Shown one piece after another: positions 45,125 through 54,448 of a stretch of DNA of 64,000 bases. Numbering within the stretch: position 1 is the stretch's first letter; the number at the start of each line of letters is the position of its first letter. This DNA comes from JANWVO01 sp964458495. GTDB taxonomy: Bacteria > Acidobacteriota > Terriglobia > Bryobacterales > Bryobacteraceae. Made by a program: the position numbers and the translations under genes. The notes beneath the pieces are model-generated. The model worked only from the letters and a program-made list of their open reading frames with translations, did not search any database and was not told the origin of the DNA. The stretch is from NCBI GenBank assembly GCA_964458495.1, contig CAYWJB010000001.1, forward strand, positions 186,001 through 250,000, in the 5' to 3' direction.

Positions 45125-46414
45125 ATGCTCAAGTCGCTTCACCTGACCAACGCCTGGCACGACGCCTCCGGCGGAGTGGCCACATTTTATCGCGCGCTCA
45201 TCGACGCGGCTCCGGAGGCGGGCTGTCAGATCCGCATTGTCGTACCCGGAGAGCGGGATTCGGTTGAGGAGCCGAACCGCCATGCGCGGATCTACAGGGT
45301 CCGCGCGCCGCGCGCCGCGCTGAATCCCGCCTACCGGCTCGTCTCCCCGGTCAAGTACCTGCTGCCTGCCGGAAAGGTGACTCGGATTCTGGAGGCGGAA
45401 CAGCCGGACCTGGTTGAGGTCTGCGACAAGTTCACGTTGCCTTACCTTTCCGGGCTGCTGCGCACAGGGCGCCATCCCTGGTGCCGTTTCCGCCCCGCCA
45501 CGGTGGGGCTCAGCTGCGAGCGTCTCGACGACAACATCCGCGCCTACCTCGGCGGAGGCCCCACGGCTGAGCGCTTTGCACGGTGGTACATGAAGTGGAT
45601 TTACTTCCCCATGTTCGACCACCACATCACGGTGTCAGGCTACACAGCCGAGGAGTTGCGGGAAGCCTCGCGCGGGCACAAGAGGAAGCGCGGTGTGTGG
45701 ATCCGGGGCATGGGGGTGGACGCCCGCCTGTTTACGCCGAACCGGCGGTCGCCGCGCGTGCGAAACCATCTGCTCTGGCTCAGCGCCGCACCGGAAGACG
45801 CCGTCCTTGTTCTGTACGCCGGCCGCCTTGCGCCGGAAAAGAACGTGGGCCTGCTTCTGGACACGTTCGAGATTCTGGCGGCGAGCCAGGACCGGCAATA
45901 CCGGCTCCTGATCGCGGGCGACGGAATCCTTCTGGCCGGGCTTCAGGACCGGGCGCGGCAGCTTCCGGGCCAGGTTGTTTTTCTCGGCCATGTCCGGGAT
46001 CGCGAGCATCTTGCCGACCTGTACGCGAATTGCGACGTTTTTTTCCATCCCAATCCGAATGAGCCGTTCGGGATCGCGCCGCTGGAGGCGATGGCTTCCG
46101 GCGCCGCCCTGGTCGCCCCGGACTCTGGCGGCGTTCGCTCCTACGCGGACGCTTCCAATGCCTGGCTGGCGCCACCCATGCCGGATCGCATGGCGGCAGC
46201 CGTGCGCGCCGCCTCGCCAGGTGCTCCGGGCAGGAGCCAGGTTCTCGCTGCCGCCCGCCGCAGTGCGGAGGAGCGGGATTGGCGGCGAGTGGCCGCGGGC
46301 TTCTTCGACCTGTATCAGGATCTGGCGGAGGCGGTGCGGGGCGAGTATCGCCGCGCCATCCAGCCGCCTGCGTTCGTATCCACTCCCGGCAACTGGCTGG
46401 GCATGGAGCTCTGA
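45125..46414 (+). CDS. GT4-family glycosyltransferase
   Basis: This 429-residue retaining, GT-B-fold transferase has an N-terminal acceptor domain (LTNAWHDASGGVATFYRAL) and a C-terminal nucleotide-sugar domain with YAGRLAPEKN, GDGILL and the EPFGIAPLEAMASG block (E-x7-E motif). No membrane segment is seen. Donor and acceptor are unknown; glycolipid or exopolysaccharide synthesis is typical. It stands alone, with a hairpin 8 nt after its stop. Confidence 0.87.
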   Translation: MLKSLHLTNAWHDASGGVATFYRALIDAAPEAGCQIRIVVPGERDSVEEPNRHARIYRVRAPRAALNPAYRLVSPVKYLLPAGKVTRILEAEQPDLVEVCDKFTLPYLSGLLRTGRHPWCRFRPATVGLSCERLDDNIRAYLGGGPTAERFARWYMKWIYFPMFDHHITVSGYTAEELREASRGHKRKRGVWIRGMGVDARLFTPNRRSPRVRNHLLWLSAAPEDAVLVLYAGRLAPEKNVGLLLDTFEILAASQDRQYRLLIAGDGILLAGLQDRARQLPGQVVFLGHVRDREHLADLYANCDVFFHPNPNEPFGIAPLEAMASGAALVAPDSGGVRSYADASNAWLAPPMPDRMAAAVRAASPGAPGRSQVLAAARRSAEERDWRRVAAGFFDLYQDLAEAVRGEYRRAIQPPAFVSTPGNWLGMEL

Positions 46415-46421
46415 ACGCACG

Positions 46422-46444
46422 GAAGGTGGACGCCTCCACCCTTC
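46422..46444 (+). terminator. Hairpin after the glycosyltransferase gene
   Basis: GAAGGTGGA, loop CGCC, then TCCACC and CTTC form a 9-bp stem with one bulged C, 8 nt after the GT4 stop codon. It lacks a T-run, so it could be a Rho-assisted or weak intrinsic terminator. Confidence 0.4.
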
Positions 46445-46589
46445 GGGCTCCCCGGACCCGCGCCACCGCGGGCAGCCGGCCCGGCCTGTCCGCACAGCAA
46501 GACGCCGCAACTTCCTGCCAGCGTGCGCCAGCCGCAGCCCGCGACCGCCCGGATTGGCGCCCGCCAAAACATTTCATGAGTTCCTGATT
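46445..46589. other. GC-rich spacer without a gene
   Basis: This stretch between the GT4 terminator hairpin and the second operator copy has no convincing reading frame with a start signal or family resemblance. I see nothing else in it. Confidence 0.4.
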
Positions 46590-46615
46590 AAAACAAATAT
46601 TGTCTGATTTGTCAT
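46590..46615. repeat. Shared operator-like element, copy 2
   Basis: This is the second copy of the ACAAA-N10-TTTGT dyad (46593-46612), 33 bp before a TTTACT-like -10 region near 46635. It stands about 300 bp upstream of the secreted-protein gene at 46910, and is the partner of 45030-45055. Confidence 0.55.
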
Positions 46616-46647
46616 GTCGGTGGAATTTGGCGGCTTTACTCTCCATG

Positions 46648-46909
46648 CAGCGGGCCGGTGAAAGCCGTATGCCTGCGCGCCGGGGCTCGAAGCCTGCTAT
46701 GGTGGAAGTGCTGCATTCCACAAGCGTCTTTTCGGGTTTGCCTGCCGCCAGCTCACGGCCTGGGGGTTGGACGCGAAAAAGATGCCCGGCCAGCCCCGCC
46801 GCGGGCCGGCCAGATTCCGAGAGGCTTCGTGCACGGCCGCCGGTCCGCACCCACCTTCTCATGTGTGTCCGTTTGATGCCCAGCCCACAGGCCGGGCACG
46901 GAGGTGTAA
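46648..46909 (+). other. Long, structured 5' leader of the 46910 gene
   Basis: If transcription starts near 46647, the leader is about 260 nt. It contains a GTGGAA...TTCCAC hairpin (about 46700-46720) and a block GCCCGGCC (46784-46791) that can pair perfectly with GGCCGGGC (46890-46897), just 2 nt before the GGAGG of the next gene, or partly with GGGCCGGCC at 46803. The alternative pairing could gate translation. It matches no riboswitch class I know. Confidence 0.35.
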
Positions 46910-47896
46910 GTGACGACCCGAAGGTTCTTCCTGGCCATGCTGGCCGCCCCGTGGGCGGGGCGTAGACTGTTCGCCGCCGCCACGGCCCGCGCCGTCGCCT
47001 ACCGCGTCGACGCGGTGATTGTCCTGTTCGGCCGCGCCATCTTCACGCGGACCGGCGTCGGCGAGGGCATGTTGTTGCACGAAGAGGCCGGCGCCGCGGG
47101 CGCGGAGACGAGCCTGAGGCTGGCCTTCGCCGGCGGCTCTTTCCCGGAACGGGCGCGGAGCCTGAACCGATTCGGCTACTTCAGCGAGCTCGTGAAGCTC
47201 CCGGCGGGCGCGCCGCCGGAAGCGGGCTATTTCGGCTTCATGACCCGCTCGGAGGAGAAATCCCTTTCCGAAGCCGCGCGCAGCCTCGAGGCTTCGGCAG
47301 GCGCGGTCAACGTCTCCGCGATCCGCGGGGAGGTGTGCAACGGCCACCACCGCGCGCGTCTCGCCGTCACCCCGCTGGCGCCGGGCGCCCGGTGGGCCGT
47401 ATGGCAAGAGTGCCTGGCTGAGGTGGTTCGCTCTCTTGCGCAAGATCCGGCCGGTGAGACCCACGCTGGGGGCGAAGCGCATGGAAATACGTTTCTACAT
47501 ACCGTCCGGCAGGTCCTTATGGACACCCGTCCTCGCGGCGAGACCCCTTTCCTGTACGGGCGTAATCCCCGGCGTCTCGTCTGGCGCCGCGAGGCTGACC
47601 GCAAGGCCGCCGCGGAGTTCGCCTCCAGCCGTCTCATCGCGGCAGGCCGCGAGGTCGTCCGGCTCGACGCCGCGACGGTCGACGACACCACGCATCGCAA
47701 GTCCGCCTTCGCCATCTGGTACGATCCCGAGGCCCGCCCATGCCTCCCTCTGCGCATCGAACTCCAGCCCCGGTCTTTCCTGCGTCTGCGCCTGAACGCC
47801 CTCGATTCCGATCCCGCCGCCTTGCGCGCGGACATGGAGGAGTCATTTGAAGCCTGGAGGCACCTGGCCCCTGTCTCGGTGCGGGCCGGCCTCTGA
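46910..47896 (+). CDS. Exported protein of unknown function
   Basis: This 328-residue protein begins at a GTG with GGAGG at 46900-46904 and has a Tat-like TRRFFLAML signal. Two beta-rich halves are separated by a short GETHAGGEAHG segment; the C-terminal part holds AIWYDPEARPCLPLRIELQPR. No family is recognised. It shares an upstream operator with the GT4 gene and is convergent with lipA. Confidence 0.6.
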   Translation: MTTRRFFLAMLAAPWAGRRLFAAATARAVAYRVDAVIVLFGRAIFTRTGVGEGMLLHEEAGAAGAETSLRLAFAGGSFPERARSLNRFGYFSELVKLPAGAPPEAGYFGFMTRSEEKSLSEAARSLEASAGAVNVSAIRGEVCNGHHRARLAVTPLAPGARWAVWQECLAEVVRSLAQDPAGETHAGGEAHGNTFLHTVRQVLMDTRPRGETPFLYGRNPRRLVWRREADRKAAAEFASSRLIAAGREVVRLDAATVDDTTHRKSAFAIWYDPEARPCLPLRIELQPRSFLRLRLNALDSDPAALRADMEESFEAWRHLAPVSVRAGL

Positions 47897-47903
47897 AAAG
47901 CTG

Positions 47904-48776
47904 CTAGCCTTGCGCCACGGCTTCCGCCGCGTGATAGGAGGACCGGACAAACGGCCCGGACTCCACGTGGTCGAAACCCAGCTCCAGCGCCTCCCGTTTG
48001 TAGGCCGCAAACTGCTCCGGCGTCACATAGCGCATCACCGGCAGATGCTCGAGAGTCGGCCGCAGGTACTGTCCGATGGTCACGATCCGCACGCCGTGAC
48101 GCCGGAGATCGGACAGAACGCCCATCACCTCTTCATCGGTTTCCCCCAACCCGACCATCAGCCCTGACTTCGTGGGAATTTCCGGCCGCAGCGCGGCGGC
48201 ATACGCCAGCATCTCCAGCGACCGCTCATAGCGCGCCCCGAACCGCACTTCGCGATACAGCCGCGGCACCGTCTCGATGTTGTGGTTCAGCACATCCGGC
48301 GAGGCTTCCATCACGGTCCGCATCGCCTCCCGCGATCCCTGAAAGTCCGGGACCAGCACCTCCACTCTGCACTCCGGGAGCCGCTCCCGGATCGCGCGGA
48401 TCACGGCCGCGAAATGGCCCGCGCCGCCGTCTTTCAGATCGTCGCGGTTCACGCTCGTGATCACCGCGTGGCGCAGGCCAAGATGCTCGCACGCCTCGGC
48501 GACACGCCGCGGCTCGTCCGCGTCCACTTCCAGCGGGGCGCCCTTCTGCACGGCGCAGAACCCGCAACGCCGCGTGCAAAAGTTTCCCAGGATCATGAAC
48601 GTCGCCGTGCGGTGGTTCCAGCACTCGCCGATGTTCGGGCACGCCGCGGATTCGCACACCGTGTGCAGCTGCAGCCGCCGCACCAGGCGCTTCAGCTCCA
48701 TGTAGTTGTCGCCCGCCGGCGCCGGCGCCTTCAGCCATTCCGGCCGCCGCCGTCTCGTCTCGATCGTGATCAGCAC
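47904..48776 (-). CDS. lipA: Lipoyl synthase
   Basis: This radical SAM enzyme inserts two sulfurs into octanoyl groups of lipoyl domains. The 290-residue protein carries the auxiliary cluster motif (Cys41, Cys46, Cys52) and the radical SAM motif CTRRCGFC (Cys67, Cys71, Cys74), and ends with the RSSYHA segment whose Ser is the auxiliary-cluster ligand. The GTG at 48776 gives a normal family start. A lipB gene is not next to it. Confidence 0.95.
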   Translation of the reverse strand: MLITIETRRRRPEWLKAPAPAGDNYMELKRLVRRLQLHTVCESAACPNIGECWNHRTATFMILGNFCTRRCGFCAVQKGAPLEVDADEPRRVAEACEHLGLRHAVITSVNRDDLKDGGAGHFAAVIRAIRERLPECRVEVLVPDFQGSREAMRTVMEASPDVLNHNIETVPRLYREVRFGARYERSLEMLAYAAALRPEIPTKSGLMVGLGETDEEVMGVLSDLRRHGVRIVTIGQYLRPTLEHLPVMRYVTPEQFAAYKREALELGFDHVESGPFVRSSYHAAEAVAQG

Positions 48777-48783
48777 TCTGCTT

Positions 48784-50217
48784 CTATGATACCGGCCCGC
48801 CTTTGCCGGCTTGCGCCAATGCCTGCCGCGCTCCGGCCTTGAATTCCCCCTCTTCGAGCCCTTCCAGGTTGATCTCCACGTTGGCCCTCGCCCCTTCCCG
48901 CGCCGCCCGGGCCAGCGCCAGCGCCGTGGCAACGTCGGAGGCGAACTTCGACGGAGCTGCCGCTCTCAGCTGCTCCAGCCGTAGCACGGCCTCGCCGGCT
49001 CTTTCGAAAACCTCCAGCGGAACTGCGGTGGCCTGATGCAATGCCCGTTGCAACGGCGCGGCGCGCTCTTCCTTGGGCAAACGATAGGCCGCCATGACGG
49101 CGCGGAACGCCTCCGCATCGCGCTCCACGGCCTCCGTGAAGAACGCGCGCAACTTCTCGTACTCCTCCGCGCCCAGCTTTGACAATCTCGCAACCATGGC
49201 GCCGAGCGCCGCCGCCATCGCGCCAGCTGCGGCAGCGGCGCTGCCTCCTCCCGGTGCGCCGGAAGGGCCCGCCAGCGCGTCCAGGAATTCCCGGAGTCCC
49301 CCACGCTCTTCCATCGCCTGTTCCAGCCGGTTTTCCAGCACTTGGGATGGATCAAAATTCTCCACCTGCAGGTAATAATCCGCGGTCATTTCCAGCGCTT
49401 TGCGAGGAATGAGCCCGATGATTTCACTCCCTGCCACGGATACACCGTAGCGTTCCGCCTCCCGCTTCACGGCCTCGAAGACACGGTGAACGGGCGTCGA
49501 TTCGAAATCCGTCAGGTTCATCGAGACCTGGGCCATGCCGCGAGACTCAAGGGCCACGCCCATGGCCTTGACATGGCGGAACCCGCCCGAACTGAAACGC
49601 ACCGCCTTCGCGATCCTCTTCGCGACCTCCACATCCGGCGTGTGCAGATTGACGTTGTAGGCGATCAGGAACTTCCGCGCGCCTACCGCAGCCGCTCCGG
49701 CCGTCGGGTGCAAGACCGGCTCGCCTACATCCGGCGCCCGCTCCGGCTTGACAGCCATCTCCTCGCGCAGCGCTTCGAACTGCCCGCGCCGGATGTTTTC
49801 CAGCTGGACGCGCTCCGGGCGCCGAGCCGCCGCTTCATAGAGGTAGCAGGGAACCTGGAGGCGCTTCCAAAGTTCCGCGGCAGCCCTTTCAGCCAGCCGG
49901 ACGCAGTCCTCCAGCGTCACGCCGGCCAGCGGAACGAACGGCAGCACGTCCAGCGCCCCGATGCGGGGGTGGGCCCCACGGTGCCGGTTCAGGTCAATCC
50001 GCTCCACCGCCGCGGCCGCTCCGGCCAGCGCCGCATCCACCACCACTTCCGGCGGGGCCACGAAGGTGACCACGCTCCGGTGGTGGTCGGCGTCCATCTC
50101 CGTGTCCAGAACCACCGCGCCCGGCGTCGCGGCGATGGCGGAAGCGATCGCCCGCACGACGCCCTCGTCGCGGCCCTCGCTGAAGTTCGGCACGCATTCA
50201 ACCAGCCGTCTCGCCAT
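48784..50217 (-). CDS. ftcD: Fused glutamate formiminotransferase / formimino-THF cyclodeaminase
   Basis: This two-domain enzyme of histidine breakdown transfers the formimino group of formiminoglutamate to tetrahydrofolate and releases ammonia. Residues 1-300 form the transferase (VPNFSEGRD, HRGAHPRIGALDV); about 310-477 form the cyclodeaminase (GAPGGGSAAA). The fusion is as in mammalian FTCD and some bacteria. It overlaps hutI by 20 bp, so it is cotranslated with it. It replaces the HutG route. Confidence 0.93.
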   Translation of the reverse strand: MARRLVECVPNFSEGRDEGVVRAIASAIAATPGAVVLDTEMDADHHRSVVTFVAPPEVVVDAALAGAAAAVERIDLNRHRGAHPRIGALDVLPFVPLAGVTLEDCVRLAERAAAELWKRLQVPCYLYEAAARRPERVQLENIRRGQFEALREEMAVKPERAPDVGEPVLHPTAGAAAVGARKFLIAYNVNLHTPDVEVAKRIAKAVRFSSGGFRHVKAMGVALESRGMAQVSMNLTDFESTPVHRVFEAVKREAERYGVSVAGSEIIGLIPRKALEMTADYYLQVENFDPSQVLENRLEQAMEERGGLREFLDALAGPSGAPGGGSAAAAAGAMAAALGAMVARLSKLGAEEYEKLRAFFTEAVERDAEAFRAVMAAYRLPKEERAAPLQRALHQATAVPLEVFERAGEAVLRLEQLRAAAPSKFASDVATALALARAAREGARANVEINLEGLEEGEFKAGARQALAQAGKGGPVS

Positions 50218-51484
50218 GATGCCAGCTCTCCCTCGGCGGCTTGAGAATCCGCCCCTGCTTTACTGTCATTACTGCCAGATTGGAACCGAAATAGTATCCG
50301 ATTCCCCTGTAATCGGCGACATCCATCACAACAAAGTCAGCCTGTTTTCCTGCTTCGAGCGTCCCGGTTCTCGCCGCCACGCCCAGCACCTGGGCGCCGT
50401 TCACCGTGGCCGCACTGATCGCCTCGCCCGGGGTCATCCGCATCTGCGTGCAGGCCAGCGCCACCGCCATCTGCATATTCCAGACCGGGCTGGTGCCTGG
50501 GTTGTAGTCCGTCGCCAGCGCCACCACAGCCCCGGCGTCGATCAGCGCGCGCGCCGGCGCAAACCTCGGGCCTCCAAGGAACAGCACCGAGCCGGGCAAC
50601 AGCACCGCAGCCGTTCGCGAGCGCGCCAGAAGCGCAATCGATGCACGGCTGACGTGCTCCAGGTGATCCACGCTTCTTGCGCCCATCTCCAGCGCCAGCG
50701 CCACGCCACCCACGTCCTGAAACTGCCCGGCATGCATCGTGACCTCAAACCCCAGCCGCCGCGCCGCCTCCAGGTAACGCCGCGCCTGGGCCAGGTGGAA
50801 AGCGTTGCGGTCGCAATACACATCCACGCACCGCGCCAGCTTTCGCGCCGCCACCGCAGGAAGCACCTCTTCTACGAGATGGTCGATCCAGGCATCCGGC
50901 CGCCCGGCGAATTCCGGCGGAACCGCGTGTGCGCCCAGAAACGTCGGCGACACCTCAAGGGGGTCTCCGTTCAGCGACTGGAGAATCCGGAGGCACCGCT
51001 GCTCTCCTTCCGAGTCCAGCGCGTAGCCTGTCTTGGCTTCCACCGTGGTCGTTCCGCATTCGGCCATCCGCCACAAGTCCCGCCGGGCTTGCTGCTTCAG
51101 CCGGTTCGCCGAGATCGACCGCAGCCGTTTCACGGTGGACAGGATGCCTCCGCCCGCCCTCGCGATCTCCTCGTAGTCCTTCCCCTCCAGCCGCATTGTG
51201 AAGTCGTCCAGCCGCGGCGCGCCATACAGCAGGTGCGTGTGGCAGTCCACGAATCCGGGCATCACCACGCGCCCGCGGACATCCACTTCTTGCGCGCCCC
51301 GGACGATCGCCAGATTCTCGATCCGGCGCGCCGGGCCCACCGCCGCAATCCTTCCGTCCTTTACCACCAGCGCCCCGTTTTCGATGATCGAAAGGTCGCC
51401 GAGTTCGGCGCCTCTCCTTGGCACGCTCCCGCCCCGCAGCGTAAGCAATTGCCGTGCGCCGCGGACCAACATCGCCTGTGACAT
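50198..51484 (-). CDS. hutI: Imidazolonepropionase
   Basis: This amidohydrolase opens imidazolonepropionate to formiminoglutamate in histidine degradation. The 428-residue protein has the HxH metal motif (DCHTHLLYG), MHAGQFQD, DHLEHVS and ALATDYNPGTSP blocks, all family signatures. The ATG at 51484 is preferred to a TTG at 51493. It overlaps ftcD by 20 bp. Confidence 0.95.
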   Translation of the reverse strand: MSQAMLVRGARQLLTLRGGSVPRRGAELGDLSIIENGALVVKDGRIAAVGPARRIENLAIVRGAQEVDVRGRVVMPGFVDCHTHLLYGAPRLDDFTMRLEGKDYEEIARAGGGILSTVKRLRSISANRLKQQARRDLWRMAECGTTTVEAKTGYALDSEGEQRCLRILQSLNGDPLEVSPTFLGAHAVPPEFAGRPDAWIDHLVEEVLPAVAARKLARCVDVYCDRNAFHLAQARRYLEAARRLGFEVTMHAGQFQDVGGVALALEMGARSVDHLEHVSRASIALLARSRTAAVLLPGSVLFLGGPRFAPARALIDAGAVVALATDYNPGTSPVWNMQMAVALACTQMRMTPGEAISAATVNGAQVLGVAARTGTLEAGKQADFVVMDVADYRGIGYYFGSNLAVMTVKQGRILKPPRESWHHGETAG

Positions 51485-51641
51485 CCCGGACAATCTCTCT
51501 CATTATCCGCAATCATCCCGCTCGCTGATCCGCTTTCCGCACGGCGGGAATGCTTTGTTCCATCCTGGCGGCGAATCATCCGCGGAGCCTCGGCTAAACT
51601 GGGATCAGCACTTGCGTCACAAGCACGAAGGACCGGTGAGG

Positions 51642-52730
51642 ATGCGGGAGCGCGATTCGTTGCAAAAGGCCGCAGCGGAGATTCGCGCTGAACTGGACCG
51701 AATCGTGGGCAGCGCCGAATTTCGGAGCAGCCGGCGCGGACGGGAATTTCTCAGGCACATCGTCGAGCGCGCACTCGCGGGGCAGGTGGAATCTCTCAAA
51801 GAAAGAACTATTGCCGTCGAGCTGTTCGGACGCTCCCCTGGAGCCGACCTGGACAAGGACAGCTCCGTTCGCGTCTGCGCCCGGCTCGTCCGCCAGCGGC
51901 TCGCGGCGTTTTATGCTTCGCCGGCGTCCTCCGGCTGCCGGTGGCGCATCGAGTTGCCGGTCGGGGGCTACGTTCCTGTCTTCACACCGGTTTCTCCCGC
52001 CGCGCCGGCTCCGGCGCCGCAAGCGGAAACCCGCTGGCGCCGCTGGGCGTCTCCTGCGATTTTCTCCGGGGTGGCTGTTGCGGGCGCCCTTGTGCTCTGG
52101 CTGCTGGCCTTGCGCCCTCACGACGCGCTCGAGCGGTTCTGGGCCCCCGTCCGGGCTGGCGGAGAGGTCCGCATCCTGCTCGCCTCCCATTCTGCGCCCG
52201 GCGTTCCGGTCCCGCTTCCGGAGGCTGTTTCTCAGGCCGCCTGTGTGGCAGAACTCGCTCATTTCCTGGGACGCCGCGGAGTTTCCGTCTCCGTTTCAGG
52301 TCCGGACGCTGTTCCAACGGGCCGGAATGGCCCCCGGGCGGTCATCGTGCTAGGTCCTCCTCCCGCCGGCAACCCTGCCGCGCCGCTGGAAAGTGCACCC
52401 ATGAAGATGCTCCGCGATGGCGCCGCCGGTCTGCGGATGACTCTGCCGGCGGCTGAAAAACAAGCCTCGAAAAGCGAGCCCGGCGCCGGAAATCAGGCCG
52501 TCATTTACAGAATTCCCCCCACGCCGAATCAACCGTTCGTGCTGATTCTTGCCGGCCAGAGCCCCCGCGCCACGCAATCCGCCGTGTCTCTCGTCCTCCA
52601 CCCGTCATCCTTGTCGAAACTCACGGCCCTCCTGCCCCGGGAATGGGAGCGGCGCCGGGTGGCCGCGGCACTCGGTCTGCGCGAGGAAGGAACGGCAGGC
52701 TTCGAGGTTCTCAGCGCTCGCCTTTGGTAA
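51642..52730 (+). CDS. Membrane-anchored regulator with acidobacterial N-terminal domain
   Basis: This 362-residue protein has an N-terminal domain of a kind common in Acidobacteria regulators (SLQKAAAEIRAEL, FRSSRRGREFL, LKERTIAVELFGR, RLVRQRL, IELPVGGYVP), thought to be winged-helix-like. One membrane helix follows (about residues 127-150), then a periplasmic-looking sensor region with repeated VRILLAS, RAVIVLG strands. It may regulate the neighbouring hut genes. Its 3' end overlaps the 3' end of hutU by 20 bp. Confidence 0.65.
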   Translation: MRERDSLQKAAAEIRAELDRIVGSAEFRSSRRGREFLRHIVERALAGQVESLKERTIAVELFGRSPGADLDKDSSVRVCARLVRQRLAAFYASPASSGCRWRIELPVGGYVPVFTPVSPAAPAPAPQAETRWRRWASPAIFSGVAVAGALVLWLLALRPHDALERFWAPVRAGGEVRILLASHSAPGVPVPLPEAVSQAACVAELAHFLGRRGVSVSVSGPDAVPTGRNGPRAVIVLGPPPAGNPAAPLESAPMKMLRDGAAGLRMTLPAAEKQASKSEPGAGNQAVIYRIPPTPNQPFVLILAGQSPRATQSAVSLVLHPSSLSKLTALLPREWERRRVAAALGLREEGTAGFEVLSARLW

Positions 52731-54381
52731 TTCCGCTCTCCATCGGGATTCTCAGCCCGTGCCTGCGGGCGCACGTGACCGCCTCTTTGTAGCCCGCGTC
52801 CGCGTGCCGCAGCACGCCCAGGCCGGGATCGCAGCGCATTACCCGCTCCGCCCGCCTTGCCGCCGCTTCGCTGCCATCCACCACCGTCACTTGCCCGGCG
52901 TGTTGCGAATAACCGATCCCGACCCCGCCACCGTTGTGGACGCTCACCCATGTGGCGCCCGCAGCCGTGTTCAGCAGGGCGTTCAATATTGGCCAGTCGG
53001 CAATGGCGTCGCTGCCATCGAGCATTCCCTCCGTCTCCCGGTAGGGTGACGCCACCGAGCCGCAGTCCAGATGGTCACGCCCGATCACAATTGGCGCCTT
53101 CACTTTCCGCTCCGCCACCAGCCGGTTCATCGCCACCGCAAACCGGTCGCGCTCTCCGTAGCCGAGCCAGCAGATTCGCGCCGGCAACCCCTGAAACCGC
53201 ACCTTCTCCCGCGCCAGGCGGATCCACCGCACCAGCGCCTCGTTGTCGGCGAACATCTCGCAGGCCAGGTCGTCTGTCACGTGGATGTCGCCCGGTTCGC
53301 CCGAGAGCGCCACCCAGCGGAACGGCCCCCTGCCTTCGCAGAACAGCGGGCGGATGTACTCCGGCACGAAGCCGGGAATGTCGAATGCGTGCTTCACTCC
53401 GCGGTCGAAGGCCATCTTCCGGATGTTGTTCCCGTAGTCGAAAACCTTTGCCCCGGCCTTCTGCATGGCGAGCATCGCCTCCACATGCCGCGCGATCGAA
53501 TCCAGCGCCCGTTCCACATACTCCTTCGGGTTCGTCCGGCGCAGCTGTGCAGCCTGTTCCACGTCGCAGCCGGACGGGATGTAGCCGTTCAGCGGGTCGT
53601 GCGCGGAGGTCTGATCCGTCACCAGATCCGGAGTCACGCCCATCCGCACGAGCTCCGGGAGCACATCGGCGCAGTTGGCGCACAGCGCCACCGACAGCGC
53701 CCGCCGTTCGTCCCGCGCGTCCGTCACCAGCCGCAGCGCCTCCTCCAGCGTCTCCGCCCGCACGTCGCAGTAAGCGGTCTGGATCCGCCGTGCGATCCGC
53801 GCCGGGTCCACCTCCACGCAGAGGATGGCCGCGCCGTTCATGGTGGCCGCCAGCGGCTGCGCGCCGCCCATGCCGCCCATCCCTCCGGTCAGCACGAACC
53901 GGCCTGACAAATCCCCGCCAAAATGTTTCCGGCCGGCCGCGGCGAACGTCTCGTAGGTTCCTTGCAGAATGCCTTGCGTCCCGATGTAGATCCAGCTGCC
54001 CGCGGTCATCTGGCCGTACATGGTGAGCCCCGCGCGCTCGTATTCGCGGAAGTGCTCCCAGTCCGACCAGCGCCCCACCAGGTTGGCGTTGGCGATCAGC
54101 ACCCGCGGCGCGTCTTCGTGCGTGCGGAACACCCCTACGGGCTTTCCCGACTGCACCAGCAGCGTCTCGTCCGCCTCCAGCGCCAGCAGTTCCTTCACGA
54201 TTGCTTCCAGGCACGCCCGGTTGCGCGCCGCCTTCCCGGAACCGCCGTAAACGATCAACTCCTCCGGCTTCTCCGCCACCTCGGGATCCAGGTTGTTCAT
54301 CAGCATGCGCAGCGCCGCCTCCTGCGGCCACCCCTTCGCATGCAGCTCCGTCCCCCGCCATGCCCGCGCTGCTGTTGTCAT
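52711..54381 (-). CDS. hutU: Urocanate hydratase
   Basis: This NAD-dependent enzyme hydrates urocanate to imidazolonepropionate, the substrate of HutI. The 556-residue protein has the glycine-rich GGMGGMGGAQP NAD-binding block and the DLVTDQTSAHDPLNGY and NGGGVGIGYS motifs typical of HutU. Its tail overlaps the convergent membrane regulator by 20 bp. No hutH is in the window. Confidence 0.96.
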   Translation of the reverse strand: MTTAARAWRGTELHAKGWPQEAALRMLMNNLDPEVAEKPEELIVYGGSGKAARNRACLEAIVKELLALEADETLLVQSGKPVGVFRTHEDAPRVLIANANLVGRWSDWEHFREYERAGLTMYGQMTAGSWIYIGTQGILQGTYETFAAAGRKHFGGDLSGRFVLTGGMGGMGGAQPLAATMNGAAILCVEVDPARIARRIQTAYCDVRAETLEEALRLVTDARDERRALSVALCANCADVLPELVRMGVTPDLVTDQTSAHDPLNGYIPSGCDVEQAAQLRRTNPKEYVERALDSIARHVEAMLAMQKAGAKVFDYGNNIRKMAFDRGVKHAFDIPGFVPEYIRPLFCEGRGPFRWVALSGEPGDIHVTDDLACEMFADNEALVRWIRLAREKVRFQGLPARICWLGYGERDRFAVAMNRLVAERKVKAPIVIGRDHLDCGSVASPYRETEGMLDGSDAIADWPILNALLNTAAGATWVSVHNGGGVGIGYSQHAGQVTVVDGSEAAARRAERVMRCDPGLGVLRHADAGYKEAVTCARRHGLRIPMESGITKGER

Positions 54382-54448
54382 GCCCTGATTCTAGGCCGTC
54401 TCCGCTGCCGCGTCATCCCCGGCAGAGCGGGCGCAGACCGGCGGGATC

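Noticed and set aside
46415..46909. Known riboswitch class such as cyclic-di-GMP or cobalamin in the long leader
   Set aside because: The conserved core sequences of the classes I can recall are absent; only generic hairpins and a possible switch pairing are seen.
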